A DNA stretch of 64,000 nt from Caprella mutica (lineage: Eukaryota; Arthropoda; Malacostraca; Amphipoda; Caprellidae), in NCBI GenBank assembly GCA_947561585.1, contig CANNZV010001132.1, forward strand, positions 125,289-189,288, in the 5' to 3' direction. A program made the translations under genes and the position numbers. Each line of letters opens with the position of its first letter. Position 1 is the first letter of the stretch. A model generated the notes under the pieces. That model worked only from the letters and a program-made list of their open reading frames with translations. It did not search any database and had not been told where the DNA came from. Positions 1 to 12,296 of this stretch are shown one piece after another.

Positions 1-798
1 CATTCGGATGAATGATTTCAGTAACGGAGTTTAAATTGGTTTAAAATGCATAGATAATTTGCAATATAAACATAATGAACTCCTGTAGCCTATCAGACTA
101 TTTATAATGTGATGTATATGTGAAATAATCAAACATATGATGGTATGCAGGAACATTCCACGCTAGCTATAGTTTTTACGTGATACACTATTGCCCCCTA
201 ATTATAATAATTGCTCAGGACCATAATAACCATCCCATTATCAGTTTATCGCTTATTATTATTGATCTATTCTTCAATGTTCACACTTTCTGATAGATTA
301 TTAACTTATTAATGTTTATTTGCCATTATTTTGTCTTCAGTTTGTTCTGAGCAGCCGTAGAGAGTGGTTGTGTGGTGCCTGTGTTCCGGTGCCTATTCCA
401 TCGTGTGAATATAGGTGTGTAAAGAGACTACATTTAGTCTCACGAGGTGTGACGTTATAAATGCATATGGTTGCTAATCAGACTATGCAGTTTCACCTTA
501 TTACAAGCTAATATTTAAATAGGTAGGTTTCTATTTTATGATATAATTAAAGATGACTTACCTTTAAAATCGTTCTTAATTGGACACAGTATATTCCTTC
601 ACAAAATAATTAACTATAATAACCTAATTAATTATTAGGTGCAAATCTTTTAATTATTTATTAATTTATCGAAGTAGCACTGTATCGAAGTAGCATTAAT
701 TCTAGCTGTATGGTAGAATTAAAAAATGAAAGAAAACTTGATGCATATATATTCTTTATAAATATTCAGTATTCTTATATATGTGCCTAATTCTGGTA
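1..798. other. AT-rich intergenic DNA, no gene recognised
   Basis: I see no supported gene here. The sequence is AT-rich with scattered stops in all frames. A short GC-richer patch at about 340-430 follows a pyrimidine-AG that could be an untranslated exon, but nothing confirms it. Confidence 0.4.
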
Positions 799-1291
799 CA
801 CACAGAGAAAGGATAAGTTGAATAAAATTTGATTTGTTTTGACTCATATGAATGGGTTATTTTTGCGCCTACCTACGTGGTGAGTTGCAGGTACTACTTA
901 AAGTAGTTAAATTGACGTGGGTTAAAACAAAACAGTCGTTTTGACTCACTCCTAAACTTAAAAAAAGTAGCACTAACTCTCATAGTAAGTTAATTTATAC
1001 ACCAGATACATTGGATTAACAGTCTTTGTGAGTTACTACAATACACTCTGTCATAGTTGTTTCAATATACTTTAAAATTTTCCAAAAGTAACTTTTAACT
1101 CTCATAGTAAGTTGATTCAATCCATAAAATGAATTGAATCAACTAATTTTTGATGACACACCACATCATGGTTGTTTTAACACACGTGAAAACATGAATA
1201 AAGTCCAACCAAATCGCGTAGATAATTGATTCAAAGCATATATTTGACCCATTAGATATGACCACATGGTTTGTACTTTTTTCTCTGTGTG
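799..1291. mobile_element. MITE, TA-flanked, copy 1 of a ~490-bp family
   Basis: The ends are inverted: the left starts CACACAGAGAAA and the right ends TTTCTCTGTGTG, and a TA dinucleotide flanks each side (797-798 and 1292-1293). The interior is closely repeated at 13433-13921 (shared stretch with TTTTGCGCCTACCTACGTGG). It has no coding capacity. TA targets and short inverted ends suggest mobilisation by a Tc1/mariner-type transposase; that is inference. Confidence 0.8.
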
Positions 1292-2782
1292 TATGTATAA
1301 TAGTATATGTATATAAGTATCGATGTAAAATTAGGGTAAATTCTATGTTATCGAAAGCTTCTATATTTTCGATTATATGAGAATAAATATATATATTCAT
1401 AACCACCTCATTGATGTGCCTCAGGTGCCTACCAACTAATCAGTTACATCATCATAGTCAGGTAGATAGTTCTTATTAATCACTTAAAGTCTTAACCAAT
1501 GAAAAGGCCTTTGGAATCATCTAAAGTATATATCAGTGTTTGTGTTATTACTATATATAGTACTATATATTATAAAGGAGGCAGCATAGTAATTTGCAGC
1601 CATAGTTATTTGGTAGGTACCAGTGATCTCAATAGCAGTTAGCTACCTATCCTCACCACAAAACAGTGAGAAATTTAGTACAGTGTCACATTGTCGATAA
1701 TATAAGGAAAAAACTATACAATAATTGTTATTTAATTTCTATGTCAATTGATATCCATGATAAATATGAATCCGACATGTTGAAACTGTTGGACGAAAGT
1801 ATCACACTAGCTGTTATGAAAATCTGTCTATTTATTCACCTCTTGATACAATGTTTAACGATGTTTTACAGTTGTAGCAAATGTTTATTGTGATAATATC
1901 GAAATTATTTCTTCTCTTCTAATAAACATAATTGATTATGTTCAACCTCTCCATTAGATATTGCATAATTCGTAAAACAATTGAGGAACACCGAAAGTTG
2001 CTCCGTGCAAACGGGGCTGTAGTTCTCCCTGTACAACTTGTGCCCCTAATCTGCTGAACAGGTGAAGCTGTAACGGGACTCAATCCCCTGACCTCAGATG
2101 GTACTGTGTGTTATTTGACCTCATCGGTCACCTTTGACTGACCTCTAAAGGCACTGCTTGCAATCTATCTTAAAGTGATTAGGATATTATCTTCACCAAG
2201 TACCTAACGAGTCATTTCAAACGGTATAACCGAGAGACAACTTTGTCTTACACTGACTATTGTTAACAATTTTAACTTTATTGTCTCTGGTAAATTAATT
2301 AACTATATATTTATAAATACATTGGAACTTTGAAATTGAAATGCTATTAATTATAGACTCCTTTTCGACTCCCTCATTTGCCAATGTTCTTTAGGTTAGT
2401 AACCGCAAGGTTAAATGACCACCATATCTATTGCACACCAACTCATAAATATTATTGCACTCACTTCAATTCAATGAAATGTAACATGTAGCAATGAGCT
2501 GTCCGTGATACTTAGAAATGATATTACACTATCATGATATCAACTAAGTTAGTTATTGCTACAAGAGTTACAAATAGGTGTGTGCTATTTTGTATCACAT
2601 AATAAGTTACTAACCCTTTAACACACAAGAAATGTTGTAGGCCAAAACGAATTCTTGTGACAATAGGTAGATAACATTTTGAAAGAAAGAATGCATAAAA
2701 GATTTATGTCTTTGTGAAGAATTTTGGGTGGTTAAAAATATGAACTCATTATACGGCAGTAGTCTACAATTATTTATATCAT
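1292..2782. other. Intergenic DNA, nothing recognised
   Basis: Short frames of 60-90 codons occur on both strands but look like chance frames in AT-rich DNA. A slightly GC-richer part at about 1990-2150 shows no recognisable domain. Confidence 0.35.
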
Positions 2783-3178
2783 CAGGTACCATCAAGGTAG
2801 TTAGACAGGTACCATCAAGGTTATTAAACAGGTACCATCAAGGTAATTAGACAGGTACCATCAAGGTAGTTAGACAGGTACCATCAAGGTAATTATACAG
2901 GTACCATCAAGGTAATTATACAGGTACCATCAAGGTTATTAAACAGGTACCATCAAGGTAATTAGACAGGTACCATCAAGGTAGTTAGACAGGTACCATC
3001 AAGGTAATTATTACAATCAAGGTAATTAGACAGGTACCATCAAGGTAATTATTACAATCAAGGTAGTTAGACAGGTACCATCAAGGTAATTAGACAGGTA
3101 CCATCAAGGTAGTTAGACAGGTACCATCAAGGTAGTTAGACAGGTACCATCAAGGTAATTATTACAATCAAGGTAATC
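2783..3178. repeat. Minisatellite, ~23-bp unit, about 17 copies
   Basis: The unit contains AGGTACCATCAAGGTA followed by a variable ATTAGAC or GTTAGAC tail. Some units are shortened to ATTATTACAATCAAGGTA. Each full unit carries two AG-GTA steps (CAGGTACC and AAGGTAAT), which resemble weak 5' splice sites. No exon is recognised directly upstream. Confidence 0.9.
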
Positions 3179-3330
3179 AGGTTGTATCTTTTTCACTTTC
3201 TGTCTCAGTAGCTACACAAAGAGTATAGTTATTATATTGCAACACATCAAAGGAAAGAGTCGCCGTGTGCGGAAAGTGCTGAGTCATCTTAGTAGGTAAC
3301 TGTACACAGTACAGCTTCGTATTGAGGAGT

Positions 3331-3691
3331 TATTTATCTGCTGTGCACTATACTGTGTTATATTTATCTGCTGTGCACTATACTGTGTTATATTTATCTG
3401 CTGTGCACTATACTGTGTTATATTTCTCATGCTGTGCACTATACTGTGTTATATTTCTCATGCTGTGCACTATACTGTGTTATATTTCTCATGCTGTGCA
3501 CTATACTGTGTTATATTTATCTGCTGTGCACTATACTGTGTTATATTTATCTGCTGTGCACTATACTGTGTTATATTTATCTGCTGTGCACTATACTGTG
3601 TTATATTTATCTGCTGTGCACTATACTGTGTTATATTTCTCATGCTGTGCACTATACTGTGTTATATTTCTCATGCTGTGCACTATACTGT
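3331..3691. repeat. Minisatellite, 30/31-bp unit, about 12 copies
   Basis: The shared core is CTGCTGTGCACTATACTGTG. Two unit types alternate in blocks: a 30-bp form with TATTTATCTG and a 31-bp form with TATTTCTCATG. The mixture of lengths opens several overlapping reading frames of 60-130 codons on both strands, which are repeat artefacts. Confidence 0.93.
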
Positions 3692-3919
3692 ATGTTGTGT
3701 TACATGTCAAATTCATCTAAAAGCAGATTTTTTTCAGTTTCTTCCTATATTTTTTTCTCAATGTTCAGAGATTTAGTTACATGATAATTTTTAATATTCG
3801 TTTTAAGTAAACCAGAATATAATTTTGCTTTCTTGTTAATTGTAGTGAATTTATTTATTTGACTTTATGTGAAGGACTTAAAGACCTAATGTATTCGTCA
3901 TATCACTTGTGTATGTATA

Positions 3920-5572
3920 CAGTCGGGTCAGAAAATATTCGTACCGTACGATAAATGTAACATTTTCTTTTATAACTTCTAAACTATCAATTCCTGAATT
4001 CCAAATTTCTGTACACTTTTAGATCTGACATCGATAATGATACATAAAAAATTTCAAATCAAATTTTTATGAATAACAAAAGTTACAGAGATTTAATTAG
4101 AAAATGGGGGGACAGAAAGTATTCATTCGGCACGAAAAAATAACATATTTAATTGAAATTCAATATTTTTAAGACCCTACGAAGGTGATAGGGGTTATAT
4201 TCATGAACTACAGTGTAGTACCGAGCCTTTTTTTGTATACAGTCATTGTTATTCTCCCATATTTTTCAACCGTTGGCTTTGTTTAATAATTTGTCTTTTT
4301 ATAAATCTAAAATCCTGCCAAAAGCTGAAGAACACAGTATGGAGGTGAAGAAGATAGTCTTAGCGATGCACAATGACGGAAAGGGGTATGTCAAGATATC
4401 CAAGTAGCTAAAACTACCAAAATCCACAGTCCAATCCATTATTAAGAAGGTAAAGGATGTTGGTCACCTGGAGAATCTCCCTCGGAGTGGACGTCCGGTA
4501 CAGGTTTCCCCCACAGGTTTCCGAGGAGTTGTTCGAGAGGTCAAAAAGAACCCCCGTGTGACCAAGGATGAAGTTAGGTCTATCTTGGAACAATCTGGAA
4601 TAAGTGTCAGTCGATCGACTGTAAGTAACATTCTGCACAAGGATAACTTGAGAGGCTGCGTCCTAGGAAAGCTCCTCTATTGCATTCTATGCATTTGAAG
4701 GCTCGTGTCAAGTTTGCAAATGAATACTCCCCTAGAGAATCCACTTATTGGAACAGTGTTTTGTGGTCAGACGAGACGAAGATAGAGCTTTTCAGTCATT
4801 CTAGTTCTCAGTATGTTTGGAGGAAAAAGAATGAAGCCTTCAAAGCAAAGAATACCATCCCTACAGTGAAGCATGTGGAGGCTCACTGATGTTTTGGGGT
4901 TGCTTTTCGACTAAAGGTGTTGGTGCCTTGGTTCGAGTGAATGGTATAATGAAGAAAGAGGATTATCGTGATATATTGGAGGAAAACCTGAAGCAGAGTG
5001 CGAGGAATCTTGGAATGGGACGTCGCTGGATCTTCCAACAGGACAATGATCCAAAGCACACCTCGAAATTTGTGTCCAAATGGCTAGCAGATGAACGTGT
5101 TAATGTCCTCCTATGGCCATCTCAATCGCCAGACCTCAATGCCATCGAAAATATGTGGGTTGAAATGTAAAAAAGAGTAATGAAAAGGCAACCAAGTAAT
5201 CTGGCTGAACTTGAGATCATTACAAAAGAAAAATGGAGTAAAATAGACAAAGAAACCTGTCAGAAATATGTGGGGACTATTCTGGACGCCTCCAGAAAGT
5301 TATCGAGAACAGAGGATTCACAATTGAAAATTAAAACAATATTATATACATTTTCTTGTTACAGTATGAATACTTTCTGTCCCCCCATTTTCTAATTAAA
5401 TCTCTGTAACTTTTGTTATTGATAAAAATTTGCTTTGAAATTTTTTGTGTATCATTATCGATGTCAGATCTAAAAGTGTACAGAAATTTGGAGTTCAGGA
5501 ATTGATATTTTAGAAGTTATGAAGGAAAATGTTACATTTATCGTACGGTACGAATATTTTCTGACCCGACTG
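3920..5572 (+). mobile_element. Tc1-type DNA transposon with long inverted repeats
   Basis: The element starts CAGTCGGGTCAGAAAATATT and ends with the reverse complement, flanked by TA on both sides (3918-3919, 5573-5574). The terminal inverted repeats are about 205 bp (3920-4124 and 5368-5572) and differ at only a modest number of positions. Length (1.65 kb), TA target and a DD34E transposase inside place it in the Tc1 branch of Tc1/mariner. The copy is dead because its transposase is broken. Confidence 0.93.
4339..5330 (+). pseudogene. Tc1-family DD34E transposase, inactivated
   Basis: Reading from the ATG at 4339 gives an N-terminal helix-turn-helix region, including a GRPV-type hook (LPRSGRPV) and a second helix-turn-helix. 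The catalytic part follows: WSDETKIELF holds the first Asp, QQDNDPKHTS the second, and AIENMWVEM the Glu. Thirty-four residues separate the second Asp from the Glu, the DD34E signature. Disruptions are an in-frame TAG about 22 codons in (near 4405), a frameshift near 4660, a second frameshift near 4877, and a TAA at 5168-5170 just after the catalytic Glu. The fragments otherwise stay collinear with the family, so decay is recent. Confidence 0.92.
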
Positions 5573-5574
5573 TA

Positions 5575-6130
5575 TGTATTAGCCTACATACTATAAATAG
5601 TTACACAATGAATAGCTAAATATTTATTTATTTATTTAGTGTAAGATGTGACCACATCAGCACATGATGGCGCCACATGCTTTGCATAAGATCTACATAA
5701 CACATTCAGGGTTAGAAAACCTATAAAATGTTAATGTATCTTTTGCATAACTGTTCACTGAGGCTAGTATACATTATGAACTAATAAGTAGTTATTATTT
5801 TCCAGTGTTTATCTATGTAGTTATATTGTTACAAGGCATGCTCTATAAATGGGGCCAATATATTAAATTTCATGCATACATTTACCAAATAACCAGTTAG
5901 TTACTAATATCTCCTTAGATTCCCTTTTCCACTGTCTGTTATTTTCCCCGTCACACCATTATAACTATATTGTACTAATATTACTCTCCATATATCTTAT
6001 TATGACATCATTATGTTTATTTATTGTTATGCAATGTTCTCCTTAGAATATGTCTTTGTAGGACTTTACTACTCTTATACTGTTATTTCTTGTTTCTTTT
6101 TTAATATTGTAGAAAATAAAATGAAAATAA
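5575..6130. other. Intergenic DNA, nothing recognised
   Basis: AT-rich sequence with no supported gene, repeat array or element end. Confidence 0.35.
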
Positions 6131-6190
6131 TCTATACTATAATAAGAGCCGCGTCTGTCTGTCCGTGTGTCACACTTTCATTAAGAAATA
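6131..6190 (+). mobile_element. Candidate Helitron 5' terminus
   Basis: The sequence TCTATACTATAATAAGAG followed by CCGCGTCTGTCTGTCC matches the typical 5' end of animal Helitrons: it starts TC after an A, then a TATACTA-rich stretch and a CGCGTCTGTCTGTC block. I could not identify the matching 3' hairpin and CTRR end, so the length of the element is unknown. Confidence 0.55.
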
Positions 6191-7142
6191 CATATTAAAA
6201 GTAGAAACAAATCATTTGTGGCAGTATCATGACTACGGGCTACAATAATATTGACACTAATTATTTAAAAAATTATATTTTGGCTTTGAGAGAATTTTTT
6301 TGTTTAATCAGAATATGTTTATCCATAATACATTCTTGCATTCGAATATAATTTAGATTCAATAACAGGTACTGTACTAGTGTTATTTATTTAAAATAAA
6401 GTTTATTTACCACTGTACCCCTGTTTACCACTTTACCTCAGTCCCTTACCGTTACTCCCACGCACAATATGTTCCTCGGTTCATCTTTTTGGGGGTAATT
6501 CTGTTCTTCTTTTTGATGTGTTTTGCCCCCTCACCAATAACCAATGCAGTGTTTTTGCAGTGATTGTTTGGTGTGGGCAGAGTGTCTGACACACTGATCT
6601 AATTACATCTCCTACTTAGCCACTTTTTAGGCAGAAGAGGATGAGTAGAAACCTCTTCCTAAAAACTAGTGTGGCGCTATCTGGGTCACAGAGAGGACCA
6701 CTAACTGGCACAGGCATGGACATTGGGGTGTGAGCAGCTGGGGGCAACACTGAAACAACACACTGTGACGCAATGGGCTGCTCTGTACCTAACTAAGGTG
6801 TTCTGTAGCCATGGTACGCTGCAAACTAGGATACGCATGAATGTTAGGATATATTTTTGTCAGACGTTTGAGTTAAATTTTTATAAATATTAACTATTGT
6901 GTTGGGAAGCAATATTTATTTGGTAGATTTTTAGACGTGGTATCCTGTACCATATTTCTTTATATACGGTGTATTATTAGCCACTAGGGACATGGCTCAG
7001 CCTCCCCATCTTTGTTGATGTTTCTCGTTCCATTGAATGAGTTCATTGCCCGGGGCACCAACCAACCACATGACTAACGCTGACCGATATAACGGCGTGA
7101 ATAACACCGTAGATAACAATGTTAACAGCAAAAGGAATGTGC

Positions 7143-7271
7143 ACTCTACCTGGTAATAAATTGGTAATAATGTTAACAGCGCTGTGTACTGTACCTGGTA
7201 ATAAATTGGTGATGATGTTAACAGCGCTGTGTACTGTACCTGGTAATAAATAAATGATGTTTACAGCGCTG
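7143..7271. repeat. Short tandem repeat, 45-bp unit, 3 copies
   Basis: Three head-to-tail copies share CCTGGTAATAAATTGGT and TTAACAGCGCTGT. The third copy has a small deletion. No gene is visible around it. Confidence 0.85.
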
Positions 7272-8589
7272 TACGTGTACTCTCATCACCAACCTGTTAA
7301 AGAGATCGGTGATGAAAACAAAACAGAAATAGCTACATGATTTATAATACTGTACAAGGACAGCAATGCAAAATGCGTATGTGATTACGTGTCTATATGT
7401 ATGTTATTTTGCCTTTTGTTCACTTTTATCTCCCCGTCAGTGAGTGGAAAGTGACAAAGAGCTAGCGTGACATCCTTACTACTGTCTGTCACACTGTCAC
7501 GCTACTGCTACACATTAAATCACTGTCGTAGTGAAGGTTGCCAGCATTCTCTTCGCAATGCGGTTAGTGTGACCACTGGTCGTACTAACCGACTGCAGGC
7601 CCCATCAAACTACACTAGTAGATTTACCTTCATAGTGTACAAAGTAGTACAGGGTCTAGACGCAGTAGCGCTTGGTACTGCTATAAAGCGGATCGATATA
7701 ATTCACAAAAGTAAAAATATCAAAATAATATATTCGCCTTAAACACACTTACAGGTGTGTCAATATTTCAGTCATAGCTTGTCTGTAGCGCGAAGGTGCA
7801 AGAGCGGCTAGGCACAGTTGCTCGATGTTTCGTCGACGAAACTTTTATTTTGTCTTTCAACATAAATTGTTTAATGAAAATGAATTGTTTTCCAAATAAT
7901 TTTTTAAAACAAATTTAACTTCTAAAATAAACTTTCAATTTCAGATATCTCAATGTTTTATCGTGAAACAGCTGTTCCTCTTTCCAATGAATCCTGTCTA
8001 ATGTCTCTGAGACTCTTATAAGTCAAAAGGTGGATCTGATATGAAGCGTTGAAGTCACCCCCTAAAATATTCGGTAGTGAACTCGTTTTCTATTGTCTGT
8101 GGCCAAATTTTAGCACGAACAAAAAAATATTTTCTTTCACCCTGTTCTGCATGTATACTGAATTGCAGAACTCACAGATTATTAATAAAGAAAAGACGGA
8201 TTAGACGGAGGTAAATGTTAAATTTCTTTCTCTTTAATATTATATGTAACTACTATTTATTTCAAAACAAATATAATATTCAAGTAAGTAGTTATAACAT
8301 TCAAGTAAATAATGGAAATGTTTTTTCTTATTGTTCATTAACAATTATATCACAACAAAGAACAAATACCTAACCATTTAAGGGCTAGTAAAATGTATAT
8401 ACCTACAATTATATTTTTTATTTCAAAATGAGAATCTATAAACTCTATTTGCTGTGTGATATCCTTCATAGATCACTAGCATTTATTTCTCTCCTGTCAC
8501 TTCATATATTTCATTGTTATGACTTTTCTCAAATACCTACACTGTATCGAGAGAAAAGAGAAATATGTTATCATTATCAAGTAATGACT
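7272..8589. other. Intergenic DNA, nothing recognised
   Basis: No supported gene. A 91-codon frame at 7467-7742 has no recognisable motif and no codon bias that would set it apart from chance. Confidence 0.3.
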
Positions 8590-8797
8590 GGGGTAACTTA
8601 CGAGTTATTGGACAGTTCACATTTTCGATCTTATAAGAAAATATGTAATAGATTTAAGCTTTTAATTAAATCATATCCATGAAACCTACAGGTATCGTGG
8701 ATACCAATTAAGTAATAAGTTTAATAAAAATTAGTATAAACTTCTTTTTTATATGATCGAGCATGTGTAACTGTCCAATAACTCGTATCTTACCCTG
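8590..8797. mobile_element. Palindromic MITE (GGTATCC-core family)
   Basis: The ends are inverted: left GGGTAACTTACGAGTTATTG, then GACAGTTCACATTTTCGATC; right TGTCCAATAACTCG to TTACCC. The centre holds ATCGTGGATACCAATT, the family's palindromic core. The same family recurs at about 12.07, 17.6, 39.7 and 44.6 kb, with fragments elsewhere. Confidence 0.8.
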
Positions 8798-9550
8798 TGA
8801 TCCATAGTGAACTAATAATCTTATTTTCTCTCCGTAGGAAGAAAAAGCGCCACTAATTCACCTCTAACATTACATCTACCTTCTTCTACCTGTACGCTAA
8901 TTAGCCCCCCCCCCCCCCTTAGTCTCGTACACAGTTACACTATATAGTAATGAGATTGGTATGGTGTAGAGGAAAAACAATTGAAATGGTGTATATTAAC
9001 TTGTTAGAGCACTGGTGTACTTAACCGTTAAAACTAACGGTGTTATCAGTAGCAATGTGACAGGATAGGTGACTTATCTAGTCTGGTTATTAATTGAATA
9101 ATGATGATGATGTCAAATATATTCGATAACAGTACGCTATCAGCAAAATCTGAATCATGTGTTTAAGTTAGCACAAAATGTGAAGATATAGACAACTATA
9201 TTTGTAATTAATATATTGCCTGTGCTTATGTAGATATAGTTATATATACATTAGTTTCACAACCGATTGAAGTCACGAGTTAAATAATTATTATTATATA
9301 GTTTTTTTCTTATATGATCGGAAACTCACAAATTAGCCTCTATCATCCTGTATCAGTACACATTAGTGATTGAGTACTGAGTCTATCAGAAACACCAAGA
9401 GAGAGAGTAAGGGAGGTAGTGTACAGGAAGGAGTGTTATCTGATGTCCCAGATGTAGTGAAAGTACCGTGAGTGACTTAACCTCAGCATCCTCAGTTACA
9501 CCTATCACTCACACCTACAGGCATCTTCAGTACAGCTCCCTGTAAGGGAT
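8798..9550. other. Intergenic DNA with a C homopolymer
   Basis: No gene is seen. A run of about 14 C lies at 8905-8918. The rest is AT-rich and featureless by eye. Confidence 0.3.
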
Positions 9551-9557
9551 TTCATAT

Positions 9558-10573
9558 TTGACAGGTACTCGCTATTGCATTGGTAAAACTCCAGTGTTAT
9601 TGAATCGCATTAACAACTCGGGGGTGTGGGACGCAAAACGAGTGGCAGTCTGCGTATCGCTGCTTTCTCGCCACCATCCCCCATGTTTATGCAATCGAGA
9701 GCTTACCAGTTGTGAAAGGTGGATTCTGTACGAAACTCTCCATCATTCCAGACATTGATTATCACCTCTGGATGTTGTCCATTACTCCGTAAGACCCCCT
9801 ATGCACCCAATAAGATTATTTTTTGTAATGGTGGGCAAGTCGTCAAGCGGTTCTTCATGAGCTGATACCAAAATACCAAATAGTCACTGGAGACCTATAA
9901 CCTATACTCGCAGCAATTAGAACTTCTGTAATAGACATTACTACAAAAGAAAACAGTCTGGTGAATAGCAAAGATGTGCTTTTCCTCCGTGATTAGCTAG
10001 GTCACATGTCGCGTGAGTGGTCAGGGATACCATACAGGAACTTGGATGGGAGATTTTGTGCCATCCACCGTATCTTATAATTTTGCTTTTAAATTAATGG
10101 AGCAAAACACGTTTACCTATTCGAAAATCAAATAAATACAAAACATAGTTAAATTATGGAAAGCAGCCTGAAAATTGAAATGTATAATTTGTAAGAAGCG
10201 AGCTTTTTTTTTGCTGACATCGCGCCAACAAATGATTAATAAGAACGACCTTCTGCCGACATATAATATCCATCTGACGGTCGTATGCTGTGTGGCCGAC
10301 ATTGTACCGATGTCGATATCAATCAATTTACCAGCACACGACGTTGTACGCCAGCATTCTGCCTTATTTCAATGTTTACTGGGTGCGCCATTTGGTTGCA
10401 ACCTTTTCCACTCCCTCGATAATGATTTTTGTGGGAAATACTTCACCATTGAAGCAGACGTTGCACCAAACCTAAAGGACTTCTTTGCGTCCAAAACCCC
10501 CGAGTGTTACCGCAAAAAACAGTTGAAGGGAAACGCGTTGGCAGAAAGTGCGGAATGGCGATTACTTCGATGA
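9558..10573 (+). pseudogene. Mariner-type transposase remnant
   Basis: Two parts read like a mariner transposase. At 9600-9760 the translation VSLLSRHHPPCLCNRE then ERWILYETL resembles the catalytic core segment that normally reads as SLLxRH then DEKWxxYDN. At about 10390-10560 LFHSLDNDFCGKYF and DFFASKTPECYRK match the C-terminal end of the family. The first catalytic Asp position is not preserved, and stops interrupt the middle. The segment from about 10080 to 10380 does not read as transposase and may be an insertion. A dead copy. Confidence 0.7.
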
Positions 10574-11227
10574 CTGAAAATAAGTTACACTTTTCTTTTA
10601 AAACAGACAGAAATTTTTGGTTTACTTATATTAACTAAGAATATAGTCTTTAGTTATATAGTTAGTTGGTTGTAAATCCAACTCATGGTTTAATTTATTT
10701 GAACTGCAGTATTGGTGTTTAACAAATCCTCAAAATCCCTGATTACTATTTCCCATCTCTACGATTCTAGCACCTATTTACATATAAGCTAATGGATGTA
10801 GAAAAGCTACTTCGTGTTCACACATCCATCATTAGTATATTAAAATACCTATGGGAATGTATTTTTTGTAACATTAACAAGGAAAAGTCTAAATTATATA
10901 TGTTTAATAGAATTGCTCTGCGTCGTGAATGAAAGAAAGCTACTCTGTGATATGCAATTGAACATTTTACATCTGCTCTGCAGAAAGGAGAATAAGAAAG
11001 TTTCTGTTTCTCTCTTAGTTTTATCCAATAGGTTGTCAAATCACCATGTTGACAAATTCACTTTGTTGTCAAATAATATTGTAAATGTACGAATGTTTTT
11101 GGTTCTTCTTCACGTTTAGGAATGATTTAAAGAGACAATGTAAAGCAATGCGAAATTAACTCTAATATTATATAAAAAAAAAAACTTGAATGTTACATAC
11201 AAACAACATTCAATGGGAATATAAACA
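10574..11227. other. Intergenic DNA, nothing recognised
   Basis: AT-rich; only short chance frames. Confidence 0.3.
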
Positions 11228-11290
11228 GGGTAAGGTCTAAGTTATCGGATGGTTCTACAGTTTCGATCACACAGCTTATACTCTTTAATT
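11228..11290. mobile_element. Partial end of the GGTATCC-core MITE family
   Basis: AGGGTAAGGTCTAAGTTATC followed by GGATGGTTCTACAGTTTCGATC matches the left end of the palindromic MITE. The other half is missing. Confidence 0.5.
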
Positions 11291-12068
11291 GAATATTAAT
11301 CATAGAGAGCAAATGCTCTTTTCTTGTCAGTTTCTACTCAATATCAGCCAACACACCAAGACTTCATTCAATACAAACAAAATCGCTAGGATATTATTTG
11401 CATCACAGGGGCTCTATCCTGAAGCTGTCTGTGGTGAATAGGAGAGAGGGGGGAGGGGTGTGACTTTCAATTTATAGATGAGGATGTTCTTATTTATTGT
11501 TAGAGGTAGATGTCATTCCGCCTCATATTTGTACTTCTCAAAATAGTAACCAAAGTTACTAGAAAAATATTAAATGGATAAAAAAAACGAGTTTAATAAT
11601 AATAATTCTATTTTTTTCTTATAACTTGGCACTTATTCTAATATAGTGAGAATCAATTTTTATATTTAATGTGATTTATAAAAATATACGTTTTCTTTCC
11701 TTTTTTCTCTTTTATTTCTGTCCTTATTAACATTTTCAAACTGTATTTCTAATTGAAATAAATGATATTACACTAGCTCATTAATTTGGGAAAGTATATT
11801 AAAAAGCAATACTGATATATTTATACTATTCCAATTCATTAATCCCATATACTTTCCACCTATCCATTTGCTGTATGTTTTTGGTTGGCTGTGAGAAGAA
11901 CAAGCACAGTGGGTCAATTACAGAGCTGCATTTTCGTTCTTACCGCCAAAAAACAATGTGAACATACTTTATGTAGGTAATGACATGAGTAAAGTTCTAG
12001 AGGCGATGGAGATGGCAGACACGCATGCGGCGTAAGGGGACTATTGGGGCCACACTATTTCACTGTGT
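11291..12068. other. Intergenic DNA, nothing recognised
   Basis: No supported gene or repeat. Confidence 0.3.
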
Positions 12069-12296
12069 AGGGTATCTTACCAATTATCGAACACTTTCAC
12101 ATTTTCGATCATATTAGAAAAAATCTCAACTATTATTTCAATCTGTATCTATAATCCCGCTAAGTACTCGTATCCATGTTACCTGCAGGTATCACGGATA
12201 CCTTATCGGGCAATTACCTGCAGGTAACATGGATGCGAGTAAATTTGAAATGGTCGAAAATGTGTAACCGTTCGCTAACTTGTAACTTAGACCCTT
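12069..12296. mobile_element. Palindromic MITE (GGTATCC-core family)
   Basis: The left end reads AGGGTATCTTACCAATTATC then CACATTTTCGATCATATTAG; the right end reads GGTCGAAAATGTGTAACC then AACTTAGACCCT. The core holds two nested palindromes: ATCCATGTTACCTGCAGG and ATCACGGATACC. Confidence 0.75.

Noticed and set aside
1666..1893. Possible 75-residue protein
   Set aside because: No motif, no splice or promoter context; typical chance frame in AT-rich DNA.
1980..2150. tRNA or small RNA gene in a GC-richer patch
   Set aside because: No cloverleaf, A-box or B-box pattern could be drawn.
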